From Candidatus Aminicenantota bacterium (GTDB taxonomy: Bacteria; Acidobacteriota; Aminicenantia; UBA2199): DNA of 64,000 bases. A model generated the notes under the pieces. It had not been told where the DNA came from. It saw nothing but the letters and a program-made list of their open reading frames with translations, and did not search any database. Both the position numbers and the translations under genes were made by a program. Shown one piece after another: positions 8,087 to 17,396 of this stretch (within the stretch, counting starts at the first letter, position 1; every line of letters starts with the position of its first letter). The DNA lies in NCBI GenBank assembly GCA_026393835.1, contig JAPKZK010000118.1, positions 37,293 through 101,292 of the forward strand. Reading direction: 5' to 3'.

Positions 8087-9698
8087 AACGAAGTATATTT
8101 TTATAACTGGCGGCGTATTGTCTTCCCTGGGTAAAGGGATTGCGGCGGCCTCTATCGGTAATATATTGGAGTCCTATGGATATTCTATTACGATCATTAA
8201 ACTGGACCCTTATTTGAATGTAGACCCGGGCACCATGAGCCCTTTTCAGCACGGCGAGGTGTTTGTGACCGACGATGGGGCCGAAGCAGATCTAGACCTG
8301 GGGCATTACGAGCGGTTTACCACCACCCGGACGTCCCAGAAGAATAACTGGACTGCCGGCCGTATTTACGACAACGTCATCCAGAAAGAACGCCGCGGCG
8401 ATTACCTGGGGAAAACCGTCCAGGTCATTCCCCATGTTACCGATGAAATCAAGGGTGCTATCCGTGAGATGGAGGGGAAATACGAGTTTATCCTGGTGGA
8501 AATTGGCGGCACCGTGGGCGATATCGAAAGTCTGCCATTCCTGGAGGCTATTCGCCAGATCGGCCTGGAGCTGCCCCAGGAGGATAGAATTTTTATTCAT
8601 CTGACCCTGGTTCCCACCATGAAAACTACCGGCGAATTAAAGTCCAAACCGACCCAGCACAGCGTCAAGGAACTCAGGGAGATCGGTATCCAGCCGGATA
8701 TATTGTTGTGCCGCGCGGAAACCGCTATCCCGGATGACATTAAAAGGAAGCTGGCGCTTTTTACCAATCTCAGGTTCGAGGATATTGTCAGCGCCAAAGA
8801 TGTCAGCAATATTTACGAAATCCCGTTGATTTTTAAAAACGAGGGTTTGGGCGCTTCTATTTTAAGAAAAATGCGCCTGGAACAGCGTAAAGATGATTTT
8901 GGAAAATGGGAAAAATGGTTCTCCAGGAGCGTCGCTTTAAAGAGTGAAGTGGTAATCGGTATCGTGGGTAAATATGTGAAGTTGGGGGATTCGTATAAGA
9001 GTCTTTTTGAAGCCCTTTGCCACGGCGGGGTTGAGAATGATGTAAAAGTGGTTTTAGAGAGCGTGGAATCAGAAGACCTCCTGGATTGCGACCTGGGCGA
9101 GGTTTTTAAAAACACTGATGCTATTCTGGTGCCTGGGGGATTCGGGCAGCGGGGTTTTGAAGGGATGATCCGGGCCGCGGAATATGCCCGCCTTAATAAA
9201 ATTCCTTATTTTGGTATTTGCCTGGGTATGCAAGTGGCTACAGTGGAATATCTCAGGAATGTGGCTGGGCTTAAGGACGCCAATTCCATGGAGATTGCCG
9301 AGAAAGAGGTTGAAAACAAAGCCTTTTTAAAATTGAAAGAACTGGTGAATATAGAAGAGATGGGTCATAATATGCGGTTGGGGCAATTTTCCTGTTCATT
9401 GAAGAAAGGGACCTTTTGCCGGGAAATTTATCGGGCGGATGAAATTTTCGAGCGGCACCGGCACCGGTATGAATTCAATCCTAAATTTGAGAGCGTGTTG
9501 GAAGAAAACGGTATGGTTATCAGCGGCAAGAATGTAGAAAGGAATTTGGTGGAGTTGATAGAGTTGCCGGGTCATCCCTGGTTTCTTGGTTGTCAGTTTC
9601 ACCCTGAGTTTAAGTCTCGGCCGTTGCAGCCGCACCCGTTGTTTGTTTCGTTTATTAAAGCGGCCAAAGAATCCAGGGCAAAGAAAGAGAAGAAATAA
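8079..9698 (+). CDS. pyrG: CTP synthase
   Basis: PyrG converts UTP, ATP and glutamine to CTP. The 539-residue product is full length. The N-terminal synthetase domain starts KYIFITGGVLSSLGKGIAAA (P-loop) and includes LDPYLNVDPGTMSPFQHGEV. A C-terminal class I glutaminase domain follows, with the nucleophile Cys in YFGICLGMQVA and the His/Glu pair in GCQFHPEFKSRP. It is the last gene of the rightward origin operon and is followed by a perfect inverted repeat. It overlaps the kdsB end by eight bases. Confidence 0.97.
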   Translation: MNRTKYIFITGGVLSSLGKGIAAASIGNILESYGYSITIIKLDPYLNVDPGTMSPFQHGEVFVTDDGAEADLDLGHYERFTTTRTSQKNNWTAGRIYDNVIQKERRGDYLGKTVQVIPHVTDEIKGAIREMEGKYEFILVEIGGTVGDIESLPFLEAIRQIGLELPQEDRIFIHLTLVPTMKTTGELKSKPTQHSVKELREIGIQPDILLCRAETAIPDDIKRKLALFTNLRFEDIVSAKDVSNIYEIPLIFKNEGLGASILRKMRLEQRKDDFGKWEKWFSRSVALKSEVVIGIVGKYVKLGDSYKSLFEALCHGGVENDVKVVLESVESEDLLDCDLGEVFKNTDAILVPGGFGQRGFEGMIRAAEYARLNKIPYFGICLGMQVATVEYLRNVAGLKDANSMEIAEKEVENKAFLKLKELVNIEEMGHNMRLGQFSCSLKKGTFCREIYRADEIFERHRHRYEFNPKFESVLEENGMVISGKNVERNLVELIELPGHPWFLGCQFHPEFKSRPLQPHPLFVSFIKAAKESRAKKEKK

Positions 9699-9718
9699 TC
9701 AGAAGTTTTAGGAGAGTT

Positions 9719-9748
9719 CAGAGAACCCTTTTTCAAAAGGGTTCTCTG
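9719..9748. terminator. Perfect hairpin after pyrG
   Basis: Two perfect 14-base arms (CAGAGAACCCTTTT and its complement) flank a two-base centre, 20 bases after the pyrG stop in the pyrG/hcp convergent gap. It could terminate transcription from either side. No long T-run follows the second arm, so it may instead be a relative of the palindromic repeats noted elsewhere. Confidence 0.5.
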
Positions 9749-9832
9749 ACCGCCAGAGGCAGCATGCTGCTGCACCCGCTTTGCACGGCCTTTCGTTTTA
9801 CTACATATCGGGCATCGTTTCAAGTGCTAAGA

Positions 9833-9877
9833 GGGAGCACGCGCCGCGTGCCCCCCTGGACCCCCACAAAACTTTTG
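9833..9877. repeat. GC-rich palindromic element, intergenic copy 1
   Basis: A palindrome around GCACGCGCCGCGTGC is followed by the block CCCCCCTGGACCCCC and then AAAACTTTTG. The same right-hand block appears at 24020, 36676, 51441 and 58242. It occupies most of the space left between pyrG and hcp and overlaps no gene. Confidence 0.7.
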
Positions 9878-9881
9878 CTAA

Positions 9882-11504
9882 TTAAACCCCAGCCATCATA
9901 GCAGCAATATCTTCTTTTACTGTTCCAATGGGTTTGATAGCGAAATTTTCCACCAACACTTTTGCGACGTTTGGCGATAAGAACGCAGGCAGCGTCGGCC
10001 CTAACCGGATACCTTTCACGCCCAATGCCAACAGCGCCAGCAAAACGGCCACTGCTTTCTGCTCATACCAGGCAATATCGAAAGAAAGCGGTAATTTATT
10101 AATATCATCCAGGCCGAACACTTCTTTCAATTTTAAGGCAATAACGGTCAGCGAATAAGAATCGTTGCATTGGCCGGCGTCAAGTACGCGGGGGATGCCG
10201 CCGATATCGCCCAATTTCAGTTTATTGTACCGGTACTTGGCGCATCCCGCGGTCAGGATTATTGTATCTTTGGGTAAATTTTCCGCTACTTCGGTAAAGT
10301 ATGACCTGTTTTTCATGCGTCCGTCGCAGCCGGCCATCACGACGAAACGTTTAACGGCCCCGGATTTCACGGCTTCTACTACTTTATCCGCCAGCGCCAT
10401 TACCTGGTTATGCGCGAATCCGCCCACGATATGACCGCTTTCGATCTCTACAGGCGGTTTACAGGCTTTGGCCATTTCGATGATCCGGGAAAAATCTTTG
10501 GGTTTACCGTTTTCCCTGTCGGGTATATGTTTGGCCCCGGGGTAACCGGCCATACCGGTGGTGAAAAACCGGCCCAGGTAAGAATCTTTAACCGGCGTAA
10601 TACAGTTGGTGGTCATCAGGATAGGTCCGTTAAAGGATTCGAATTCTTTGTTTTGCAGCCACCAGGAACTGCCGTAATTACCCACGAAATGTTTGTATTT
10701 TTTGAAAGCCGGGTAGTAGTTGGCCGGCAGCATTTCACTGTGGGTATAGACATCCACCCCGGAGCCATCGGTCTGTTTCAACAGTTCTTCCATATCTTTG
10801 AGGTCATGGCCGGAGATCAGGATACCGGGGTTTTGATGAACGCCGATGTTGACTTCCGTTATTTCCGGGTGGCCGTAGGCGGAAGTATTGGCTTCATCCA
10901 GCAGGGCCATGGTAGTTACGGCCATGTTCCCGGCTTTCAGCACCAAGGCCACCATTTCGTCTACGGATAAGTCCCGCGTGGTGGAGGCCAGGGCTTCCAT
11001 TATAAATTTGTAGATGTCGTCCTTTTCCTTGCCCAGGACCGAGGCGTGGTGGGCGTAAGCAGAAATGCCCTTCAGACCGTAGATCAAAAGTCCCCTGAAG
11101 GAACGCACATCCTCGTTGTCCGTTGCTAACACACCGACTTCCGCGGCTTTCTTGTAAAAAGTTTCCTCGTCGTCGGAGTACCAGGTCGCGGAATCGTGTA
11201 AATTGGTTGTATCTTTACCGATACCGGCTTTTTCTTTGAGCCGGTCCCGTATTTTAAGGGCTTCTTTGACAAGGAGGATAATCCGTCGGTCGTCGAAATT
11301 GGCGTTGGTAATGGTGGTAAACAACGCTTTAGCGATAAATGACCCGGCTCCCGGTTCGTATGTTTTTTCGCCCACCAGGGCGATTCCCCTTAACACATCG
11401 ATCAATAAATCCTGTAGATTCGCGGTATTTTCTGGTTTCCCGCAAACTCCAATTTTTGTACAGCCTGTATTTCCTGCTGTTTCCTGGCATTGAAAACAAA
11501 ACAT
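9882..11504 (-). CDS. hcp: Hybrid cluster protein (hydroxylamine/NO-reductase type)
   Basis: Hcp carries a hybrid 4Fe-2O-2S cluster and is linked to nitrosative-stress protection in anaerobes. The 540-residue product starts CFQCQETAGNTGCTKIGVCG, a four-Cys N-terminal cluster motif (C3, C6, C15, C21). Further cluster ligands are visible in MTTNCITP, VMAGCDGRMKNRSYF, LTAGCAKYRYN and LDAGQCNDSYS. The length is typical. An AGGAGG ribosome site and a TTGACA/TATTTT promoter precede it. It is monocistronic and convergent with pyrG. Its presence supports an anaerobic lifestyle. Confidence 0.95.
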   Translation of the reverse strand: MFCFQCQETAGNTGCTKIGVCGKPENTANLQDLLIDVLRGIALVGEKTYEPGAGSFIAKALFTTITNANFDDRRIILLVKEALKIRDRLKEKAGIGKDTTNLHDSATWYSDDEETFYKKAAEVGVLATDNEDVRSFRGLLIYGLKGISAYAHHASVLGKEKDDIYKFIMEALASTTRDLSVDEMVALVLKAGNMAVTTMALLDEANTSAYGHPEITEVNIGVHQNPGILISGHDLKDMEELLKQTDGSGVDVYTHSEMLPANYYPAFKKYKHFVGNYGSSWWLQNKEFESFNGPILMTTNCITPVKDSYLGRFFTTGMAGYPGAKHIPDRENGKPKDFSRIIEMAKACKPPVEIESGHIVGGFAHNQVMALADKVVEAVKSGAVKRFVVMAGCDGRMKNRSYFTEVAENLPKDTIILTAGCAKYRYNKLKLGDIGGIPRVLDAGQCNDSYSLTVIALKLKEVFGLDDINKLPLSFDIAWYEQKAVAVLLALLALGVKGIRLGPTLPAFLSPNVAKVLVENFAIKPIGTVKEDIAAMMAGV

Positions 11505-11547
11505 TTTGCTACCTCCTTCACTTTAGTTGTTTAATTAGTTCCGCCCT

Positions 11548-11576
11548 AAAATAACTTAAATGGTTCGGTTTGTCAA
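11548..11576 (-). promoter_or_regulatory. hcp promoter
   Basis: On the minus strand, TTGACA (11571-11576) and TATTTT (11548-11553) are separated by exactly 17 bases. They lie 44 to 72 bases upstream of the hcp ATG, which has a strong AGGAGG site. It is a sigma-70-type consensus match; I see no clear FNR- or NsrR-like palindrome. Confidence 0.65.
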
Positions 11577-11685
11577 GAAAAATAATTAATGAAAAATTTC
11601 TCATTTTTCGTCTGAGAAAGGACTATTTCGCCGGTATGGATAGAATTCAACAGGAAAACCAGGATTCTTTCATTTTTAAAACCCA

Positions 11686-11895
11686 TTTCCACGAATAAAA
11701 TCTGGATTTCCACGCATGAAAATGGCATTTCTACGCAAAAAAAATCAAATCCCACGAATAAAATCAAGACTTCCACGCTCGAAAAATCAATTTCCACGGA
11801 CAGAATCATCGATTCCACGAACAAAAAGAGTACTCCCACGATTGAAATCGGTCTTTCCACGAATAAAAAGTGTTTTTCCACTGCGATAGAATACA
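11686..11895. repeat. Ten-unit tandem repeat with exact 21-bp period
   Basis: The core CCACG (variants CTACG, CCACT) recurs at 11689, 11710, 11731, 11752, 11773, 11794, 11815, 11836, 11857 and 11878, always exactly 21 bp apart. The conserved part of each unit is TTTCCACGAATAAAATC; the last four to five bases vary. The minus strand stays open through the array and would encode heptads beginning Val-Glu, but there is no ribosome site or convincing start. It lies in the 762-base gap between hcp and the 1709-aa gene. I can only call it a degenerate minisatellite-like array. Confidence 0.85.
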
Positions 11896-11954
11896 CTTTT
11901 AATATGGCAGTTCGTCATGACGGCCCGCCGTCGCCCGGAGACCATGAAAACTTT

Positions 11955-12034
11955 GCCACCAAGACACCAAGGCGCCAAGAATTTTTTTATAATAAACCCC
12001 TTGGTGTTTCTTTGTGCCTTCGTGACTTTGTGGC
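11955..12034. repeat. Dispersed imperfect inverted repeat (CACCAAG/CTTGGTG family)
   Basis: An 80-base element has two imperfectly complementary arms rich in GCCACCAAGACACCAAGG-like words. A second, truncated copy of the right arm, with the same TTATAATAAACC lead-in, is at 21262-21315. The two copies bracket the accessory block of signalling and ATPase-nuclease genes. From memory, this type of repeat is widespread in environmental genomes. The rest of the gap (12035-12190) shows only mixed AT-rich sequence. Confidence 0.75.
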
Positions 12035-12191
12035 TATTTTTATATCAGGCAACCGTATTGAACGTCATGCTTCCCACTTCACGATTCCCGCTTCCTGCTG
12101 CGCGCTGCTGCTGCCCGGTTACTTTTCTATATTTTTTTTAACGGCACTTTAGAGGAAAGTGAAGTATCATTGGTTTTTTTTAAATTGCATA

Positions 12192-12220
12192 TTTACATCG
12201 ATGTTCATAACTGATATAAT
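12192..12220 (+). promoter_or_regulatory. Promoter of the STAS/HATPase/PRTase gene
   Basis: TTTACA (12192-12197) and a perfect TATAAT (12215-12220) are separated by 17 bases, about 47 bases before the ATG at 12267. The leader carries GGAG upstream of the start. It probably drives both the 1709-aa gene and the receiver-HD gene. Confidence 0.7.
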
Positions 12221-12266
12221 TTACTCTAATTTTTTTTGTGAAAATCATGGTATGGAGAACATGTAG

Positions 12267-15200
12267 ATGGATACTGAGACAATAAGAGTCGGGTACCCCT
12301 GGCAGGGATGGACAAAGGAAATGATCGACGGGTGGCATGATGCGTTTACTACAAACAAATCGGTGGTCGAACTGGACATGAGCCAGTTGTCTCTTATTAC
12401 TCTCTTCGATTGGGTCACCATTACAGCAATGATCGAAAGAGTACTGACAAATCCAAATGTGAAATCGTTTAAAATCGACACCAAAGGGTCTGACCCATCC
12501 AATTTTATCCCCCTAAATGACTTCATACGCATAAAAAAAAATGAACCCACCAGCCGGTTTTATCCTCAGAGTGAAATCGGTTTTTCTGAGAGAGTCTATA
12601 AAGCGGTTCGCTTTACTGAGTCGTTGGGTACTACTGATGTACTGAGCAGGGGAAGAGAGGAAGAAGAAAAAATATCTTATCCTGAAATTATTATAGATGA
12701 TATAAAAAAAAGTCAGTTTTATACCGGGAAAATCGGCGAATTAAAAGCGCTCCTGGGTCTTACCCGTATTCATACGAAAGAAGATTGCAGGCAATTCATC
12801 GATGCCAGGACAATTCAGAATTGGGTAAAAACGATGGGTACCCGTTTTCCTGATTCCCCAATTTTCGAATCCGAAGAGGTATGGCGTGTCTTATGCCATG
12901 AATTTGCCGTCAATATTTTCGAGCATGCCGGAGCGCCGGGATTTATTTCCATGCGCGTGATCTCTCCAACGGATGCTAATGAAAATGTTTATCCGTGGTG
13001 CAAACAAACATTTTCTTCTCCGGAGATTAAACGATTGTTTTCCACGCACGATAACCAGTTCCTGGAACTATGCATTGGCGACGCCGGCAAAGGATTTATT
13101 GAAACTTTAAAACAATCTTACATGAATCGCCTTGGCCAAAATAACTGCGATTCAATAGAAATAAAAAATGAAGATATCCTGGCATTTGCCTTCGACGAAT
13201 TGGGAACCAGCAAAGATGACAATGACGACTGGGTCACCGAGCGGCATGCCTTGAACCGAATATTGAATATCACCGCCAAATACGGCGGCGTATTAACGGT
13301 GCGCTCCGGTGGGGTGGAATTGGTTTATTCTAGTGATGGGAATATGTTTCAGAAAAATCGTACCGGTTTTGGGTATATTCCTACCCAGGAAACTCAATTG
13401 GGGGGAATTATACCCGGGGCCCAACTTCAGATTCTTCTACCATTGATTCCCTCTATTTCCCGGGGCATTCATCAAAGACGATCGATTCTTGATTCGGCTT
13501 TACCTTCTACATTTCATACAGACTCCCTGCATGTTCGAGGCCATCTGGTTCCGCTTCTGGAGAAATTGGATCAAAAGGAACCATGTGTTGGGAAAGAAGA
13601 TCAACATAGATTTAGAAAAGCATGCGAAACACTCAGCAAGGAATTGATTACGAAGCGCTCGTCCAGTGATCCCTTAATCCTTGATTTCAGTCAACTGGAT
13701 TGGACCGCCGGTCAATTTGAAACGCTGTTATTTTTTCTTCAAAACATTCTTCAATTCAGGCCGGTGTTACTGGTTGAAATCGATGCAAAACTGGCCCACG
13801 ATGTGATTGAATTGGAAAGTATCTCTGCCCCTACCACGTTGGATAAGGATTTAATAACTCAACGATCAGTCACAGGTGAACTGTATTTTGGAGAAGTGTC
13901 CGAAGAAAAATACCTGGAAACATACAACCGTATTCACGCAACAGTGATGGGAATCGATCGAGACGGCAGATATTACATCTTTGGACTTCGAAATCATGCC
14001 TATGAAGCGCCTCTATTAAGTTTAATCGAAACCCCCAAAACGATCGAGGAGTTATGTAACGAAACCATATGGGAAGAACAATTAAAAGAAAGCACATTAA
14101 AATCGATTCTAAATCATATAAATCCAATGTTTCAACAGGATAATAAAGGACAATGGAACACGGTATGGAATGCTTTTGGTTTATCCATTGAAGTGAAGCG
14201 AGTTATGTCCAGCCATTTCGACGATGTGGCTAAACGCTGTGGGGCCTGGAGGGGACAGCCATATGAAAAGAAGGCGGCTAAATTCAATCTTCCCTGGCAA
14301 AAGGAATGGTGTAGTAACTTTCTTGAAAGCTCCCTTATTTTATCGCGGGAACGGCATGCGGATGAAGTGGCGCAGCGGCTGATCTACCGTCTCCAGAAAG
14401 GATTGGAAATAAGAGGAAAATCCCTGGCTGATGTCAAAGTCCTGGCAAGCATGCAAGCCCCCGCCATGTTATTGGCGTCTTATATTCACCGGTGGTGGCC
14501 TTCCCCATTTGAACGCCCGGCAGTATCCGACCTGGGTTATTATGTCATGCTGGGCCATCCCCGGGATTTGCCGACCATCGTAAAAACCGGCGGCATTCTA
14601 ATCGTACAGGATATCCTGGCTACCGGTAAGATATCGGGTAAATTGATCGAGATATTAAGACGTCAAAAATTAGAAATATTAGGTGTATTGAGCTTCATAA
14701 AAATGGAAAAAAACCTGCCCAAAACCACGGTTACTTCCATAGGTTTCGGTTGGAACCCATTACCGGGTGAAAGCCATGAAGGTTTTATACCAAGGCATGC
14801 CATGATCCAGGTTAAAAGACCTACAAAATGCCCTCCCCCTCAACCGGATGAAAAAGACGAAAATACATACTGGATCGAACCCCGGACACTTCAACCCATT
14901 CGTTATACGTTTCTCAGACGTCAATTCAAACGGGGGCAAGACCCTGATCTGGATCGTCGAAATAAGTACCTGGAAAGATTTGATAACTGTAATGATGAGT
15001 GTTTATTTGCTTCCGGTCATTATGTATATGGCAATCGTCATTTTTCTATATCGGTGGATGTTCCTACAGTATTAACCGGAGAAATCGGCGATGAGATCGC
15101 TCTTTGGCTGGCGGATATATGTGAGAATTTTCCAGGAAGAAAAAGAGGGGAATGGGAAAGCGAAGACGGTTCGCAATTGGAAGGTGACATTACGGCGGTG

Positions 15201-17396
15201 CTTATGCCGCTTCACAGCCAGGTTCATTATATCTGGCCGAAGGTCGAGAAAATCCTGGCCCAAAGAGGGCGTCGTCAGCCCACCTGGCTTTTGGATGCCA
15301 CCCTCTTTATCGGAATCGGTCCTTCGTATCAAATCCCTCAGCAACTTCAGTATCAAATCAAAACAGCGGTGGAAGAAGCCATCCAGGCACAACAAAATAA
15401 ACAAAAAGTTATCAAAAATCCCCTACGCATACTCATCCTGGGAGACGTTACGGTTACTGCCCGTACAGTACAGACAATACTGGTGGCAATTAGCCGTACT
15501 GTCAAGAATGAATTTTCAAACCATGGTATAAAAACTGGAATTCATACTTATCCCAACCTGATCGAATGGATTCGCCATTTTTGTATTCTCAACCAGATGG
15601 CATTTGCCGATCACTTCTTATGGAAAAATTTTAAATCTGTAGGAAATATGAATTTTAAATTTGTATTCGAGGAATATGCCCCATTTATGGGCGTTCCGGT
15701 CTATACCGATTCCGATTGCCCCATTTGTAAAGACCGTGACCGGCTTAAACGATTAATTACAATTTGCGAACAATATGGAATAGAATCGGCCCGGTTATGG
15801 GTTGAAGATCGATTAATAGAATTGCAGCCGGTGGCCATCGACAGCCCGGGATTCAGCAGACCAAGTTCTATAAAGCTTGAGAAAGGAATCGATGTTTTAT
15901 TGAAACCCAAAAAAGGTGAGACAGATATTTCCGGTCAATATTTCCAGGTCCATGCCGATACTGCCATCTGGCGCTTTCATGAACTCATGTATTATTCATA
16001 TCCTCCCGCGGATGTCCTTTTATCGCTGCGTCAGGCATGGGGAACAGACGAAGATGGTGTGGAAGTAAAAAAAGAATATGAACGCTTCCGCTGGGCCGTC
16101 CTGGAATGGTGTTTAAAAAACTGGAAACGGTTGGAAGCCAATGCCACTGTCGAAGTTTTTATCGATGAAATCAAACGGGAAATCGAGAATAATACATCAC
16201 TGATACAGCCCATCCTGGAAGCTTGTTCCCAGCATTTTGAAGACCCGGATGTTATACGTTTTATTGCTTTTTGCATCGATAGGCTGGTGAAACTGGAATC
16301 AAAAGGGGCCACAAGTGATGAGGGAGCAGAACCTGAACAAAACCGGCAAACGATAAATCTTTATACAGCATTGGCTCTTTTCTGGCTAAATATTCCTCGT
16401 GATGAATGGGATATATTGGTTTATGATTCTGCTGACTCTGAGAATAAAATGAAGTTAATGGAATACATGGATAAAGCTACCAATAAGATTGCTCCCCATA
16501 AGCACAGTTTTGGGAGAAACTTATACCTTCAATTGATCCGTCCCCAACGTCATATGGACCCCCAATGGGCGCTGAACATTATTGCAGAATCGTTATTGCG
16601 TGGCCGAGATCCAAATGGAAAAATAAATGATCAACATAAATTGCTACCGGCATCGATTGCAGAAATTCTTATGGGAGGTTCAGTAGAAAAAGAACGCCAT
16701 TTATTATTCACTAGTATATCTCTCTTTCTTTATGCACTTGATGACATATCCAACTATGGCTGTCAACTCTCGCGCGATGCCGACCATGTAAAAACACTTT
16801 TAAAGGATGTACTCAAATGGCTCAAAAAACGAGGAAAAAGTAATAATTTAGATAGGCCTCCCGATTCTCTAAAAAAATTGCAAGATGCCCTGGAATTTGA
16901 AAGCCCATTCATGACAGAATTTAATCAAACTTTCCACGAAGACGTCGAATCATTCCGAAATTCTCTGGAAGAGGAACTAAAAAGAAAAGGGACCGATCTA
17001 CTGATATTCGATTATAAACCGGCTGAAGACACCCGTGAGTGCAGGGTGCTCATCCTTGGACATAGACTGATAATGTGCCTTTCAAACCTGACCATTGATC
17101 CGATAAAAAAATTCGAGGCAAAGCACAAAAGCCGTATTGAAGTATCTCGCATGCCGGCCAGTGAAAAGAAAGAAAAAATCTGCTTCAAGTTGCTGACAAA
17201 TTTTGCATCCCTGGAGGAAACCAACAATAAAACCCGCGCAGGGCAGAATATGAAAGTCGATATGCACACCCTTGAGGCTTTCGGCGCCGAATTTGCCGAA
17301 GAATGGAAGTCTCCAACTCCCGATGAACAAAAGGAAGGTTTTACCGCATCTTATAATATATTAGTACCATCAGGCTTTATGCCGAGGAGGCCTTAA
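12267..17396 (+). CDS. Giant STAS-HATPase-dual phosphoribosyltransferase protein
   Basis: A 1709-residue, soluble-looking protein that I do not recognise as a named family. Visible parts in order: a STAS-like segment (about 31-75, VVELDMSQLSLITLFDWVTI), a GHKL/HATPase-like domain (about 200-395) with N-box CHEFAVNIFEH (H211, E212, N216) and G-box IGDAGKGF (272-277), and a second STAS-like segment (about 465-515, LILDFSQLDWTAGQFETL). Two type I phosphoribosyltransferase-like domains follow, with PRPP loops ILIVQDILATGKISG (777-791) and ILILGDVTVTARTV (1055-1068). The second also has the OPRT-like ASGHYVYGNRHFS near 915. The remaining 600 residues are mostly helical, with a CPIC motif near 1155. 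No transmembrane segment is obvious. The stop overlaps the next ATG (TAAATG), so it is coupled to the receiver-HD gene. Domain calls come from motif reading alone. Confidence 0.65.
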   Translation: MDTETIRVGYPWQGWTKEMIDGWHDAFTTNKSVVELDMSQLSLITLFDWVTITAMIERVLTNPNVKSFKIDTKGSDPSNFIPLNDFIRIKKNEPTSRFYPQSEIGFSERVYKAVRFTESLGTTDVLSRGREEEEKISYPEIIIDDIKKSQFYTGKIGELKALLGLTRIHTKEDCRQFIDARTIQNWVKTMGTRFPDSPIFESEEVWRVLCHEFAVNIFEHAGAPGFISMRVISPTDANENVYPWCKQTFSSPEIKRLFSTHDNQFLELCIGDAGKGFIETLKQSYMNRLGQNNCDSIEIKNEDILAFAFDELGTSKDDNDDWVTERHALNRILNITAKYGGVLTVRSGGVELVYSSDGNMFQKNRTGFGYIPTQETQLGGIIPGAQLQILLPLIPSISRGIHQRRSILDSALPSTFHTDSLHVRGHLVPLLEKLDQKEPCVGKEDQHRFRKACETLSKELITKRSSSDPLILDFSQLDWTAGQFETLLFFLQNILQFRPVLLVEIDAKLAHDVIELESISAPTTLDKDLITQRSVTGELYFGEVSEEKYLETYNRIHATVMGIDRDGRYYIFGLRNHAYEAPLLSLIETPKTIEELCNETIWEEQLKESTLKSILNHINPMFQQDNKGQWNTVWNAFGLSIEVKRVMSSHFDDVAKRCGAWRGQPYEKKAAKFNLPWQKEWCSNFLESSLILSRERHADEVAQRLIYRLQKGLEIRGKSLADVKVLASMQAPAMLLASYIHRWWPSPFERPAVSDLGYYVMLGHPRDLPTIVKTGGILIVQDILATGKISGKLIEILRRQKLEILGVLSFIKMEKNLPKTTVTSIGFGWNPLPGESHEGFIPRHAMIQVKRPTKCPPPQPDEKDENTYWIEPRTLQPIRYTFLRRQFKRGQDPDLDRRNKYLERFDNCNDECLFASGHYVYGNRHFSISVDVPTVLTGEIGDEIALWLADICENFPGRKRGEWESEDGSQLEGDITAVLMPLHSQVHYIWPKVEKILAQRGRRQPTWLLDATLFIGIGPSYQIPQQLQYQIKTAVEEAIQAQQNKQKVIKNPLRILILGDVTVTARTVQTILVAISRTVKNEFSNHGIKTGIHTYPNLIEWIRHFCILNQMAFADHFLWKNFKSVGNMNFKFVFEEYAPFMGVPVYTDSDCPICKDRDRLKRLITICEQYGIESARLWVEDRLIELQPVAIDSPGFSRPSSIKLEKGIDVLLKPKKGETDISGQYFQVHADTAIWRFHELMYYSYPPADVLLSLRQAWGTDEDGVEVKKEYERFRWAVLEWCLKNWKRLEANATVEVFIDEIKREIENNTSLIQPILEACSQHFEDPDVIRFIAFCIDRLVKLESKGATSDEGAEPEQNRQTINLYTALALFWLNIPRDEWDILVYDSADSENKMKLMEYMDKATNKIAPHKHSFGRNLYLQLIRPQRHMDPQWALNIIAESLLRGRDPNGKINDQHKLLPASIAEILMGGSVEKERHLLFTSISLFLYALDDISNYGCQLSRDADHVKTLLKDVLKWLKKRGKSNNLDRPPDSLKKLQDALEFESPFMTEFNQTFHEDVESFRNSLEEELKRKGTDLLIFDYKPAEDTRECRVLILGHRLIMCLSNLTIDPIKKFEAKHKSRIEVSRMPASEKKEKICFKLLTNFASLEETNNKTRAGQNMKVDMHTLEAFGAEFAEEWKSPTPDEQKEGFTASYNILVPSGFMPRRP

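Noticed and set aside
9719..9748. Riboswitch or RNA gene in the pyrG-hcp gap
   Set aside because: Only a simple hairpin and a GC-rich palindrome are visible; no conserved RNA core was recognised. I also saw no tRNA or rRNA gene in the window.
11686..11895. Possible CRISPR array
   Set aside because: Units are 21 bp with only four to five variable bases; there are no 25-40 bp spacers and no cas genes nearby.
11573..11896. Minus-strand open frame (107 codons) encoding VE-heptads over the 21-bp array
   Set aside because: GTG start without ribosome site, overlaps the hcp promoter, and openness is explained by the 21-bp period. Kept as a repeat, not a gene.
11904..12152. Two overlapping plus-strand frames in the hcp-giant gap
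   Set aside because: Both read through the dispersed inverted repeat, and the residues (LGVSLCLRDFVA, VFLCAFVTLWL) are typical translations of that repeat.
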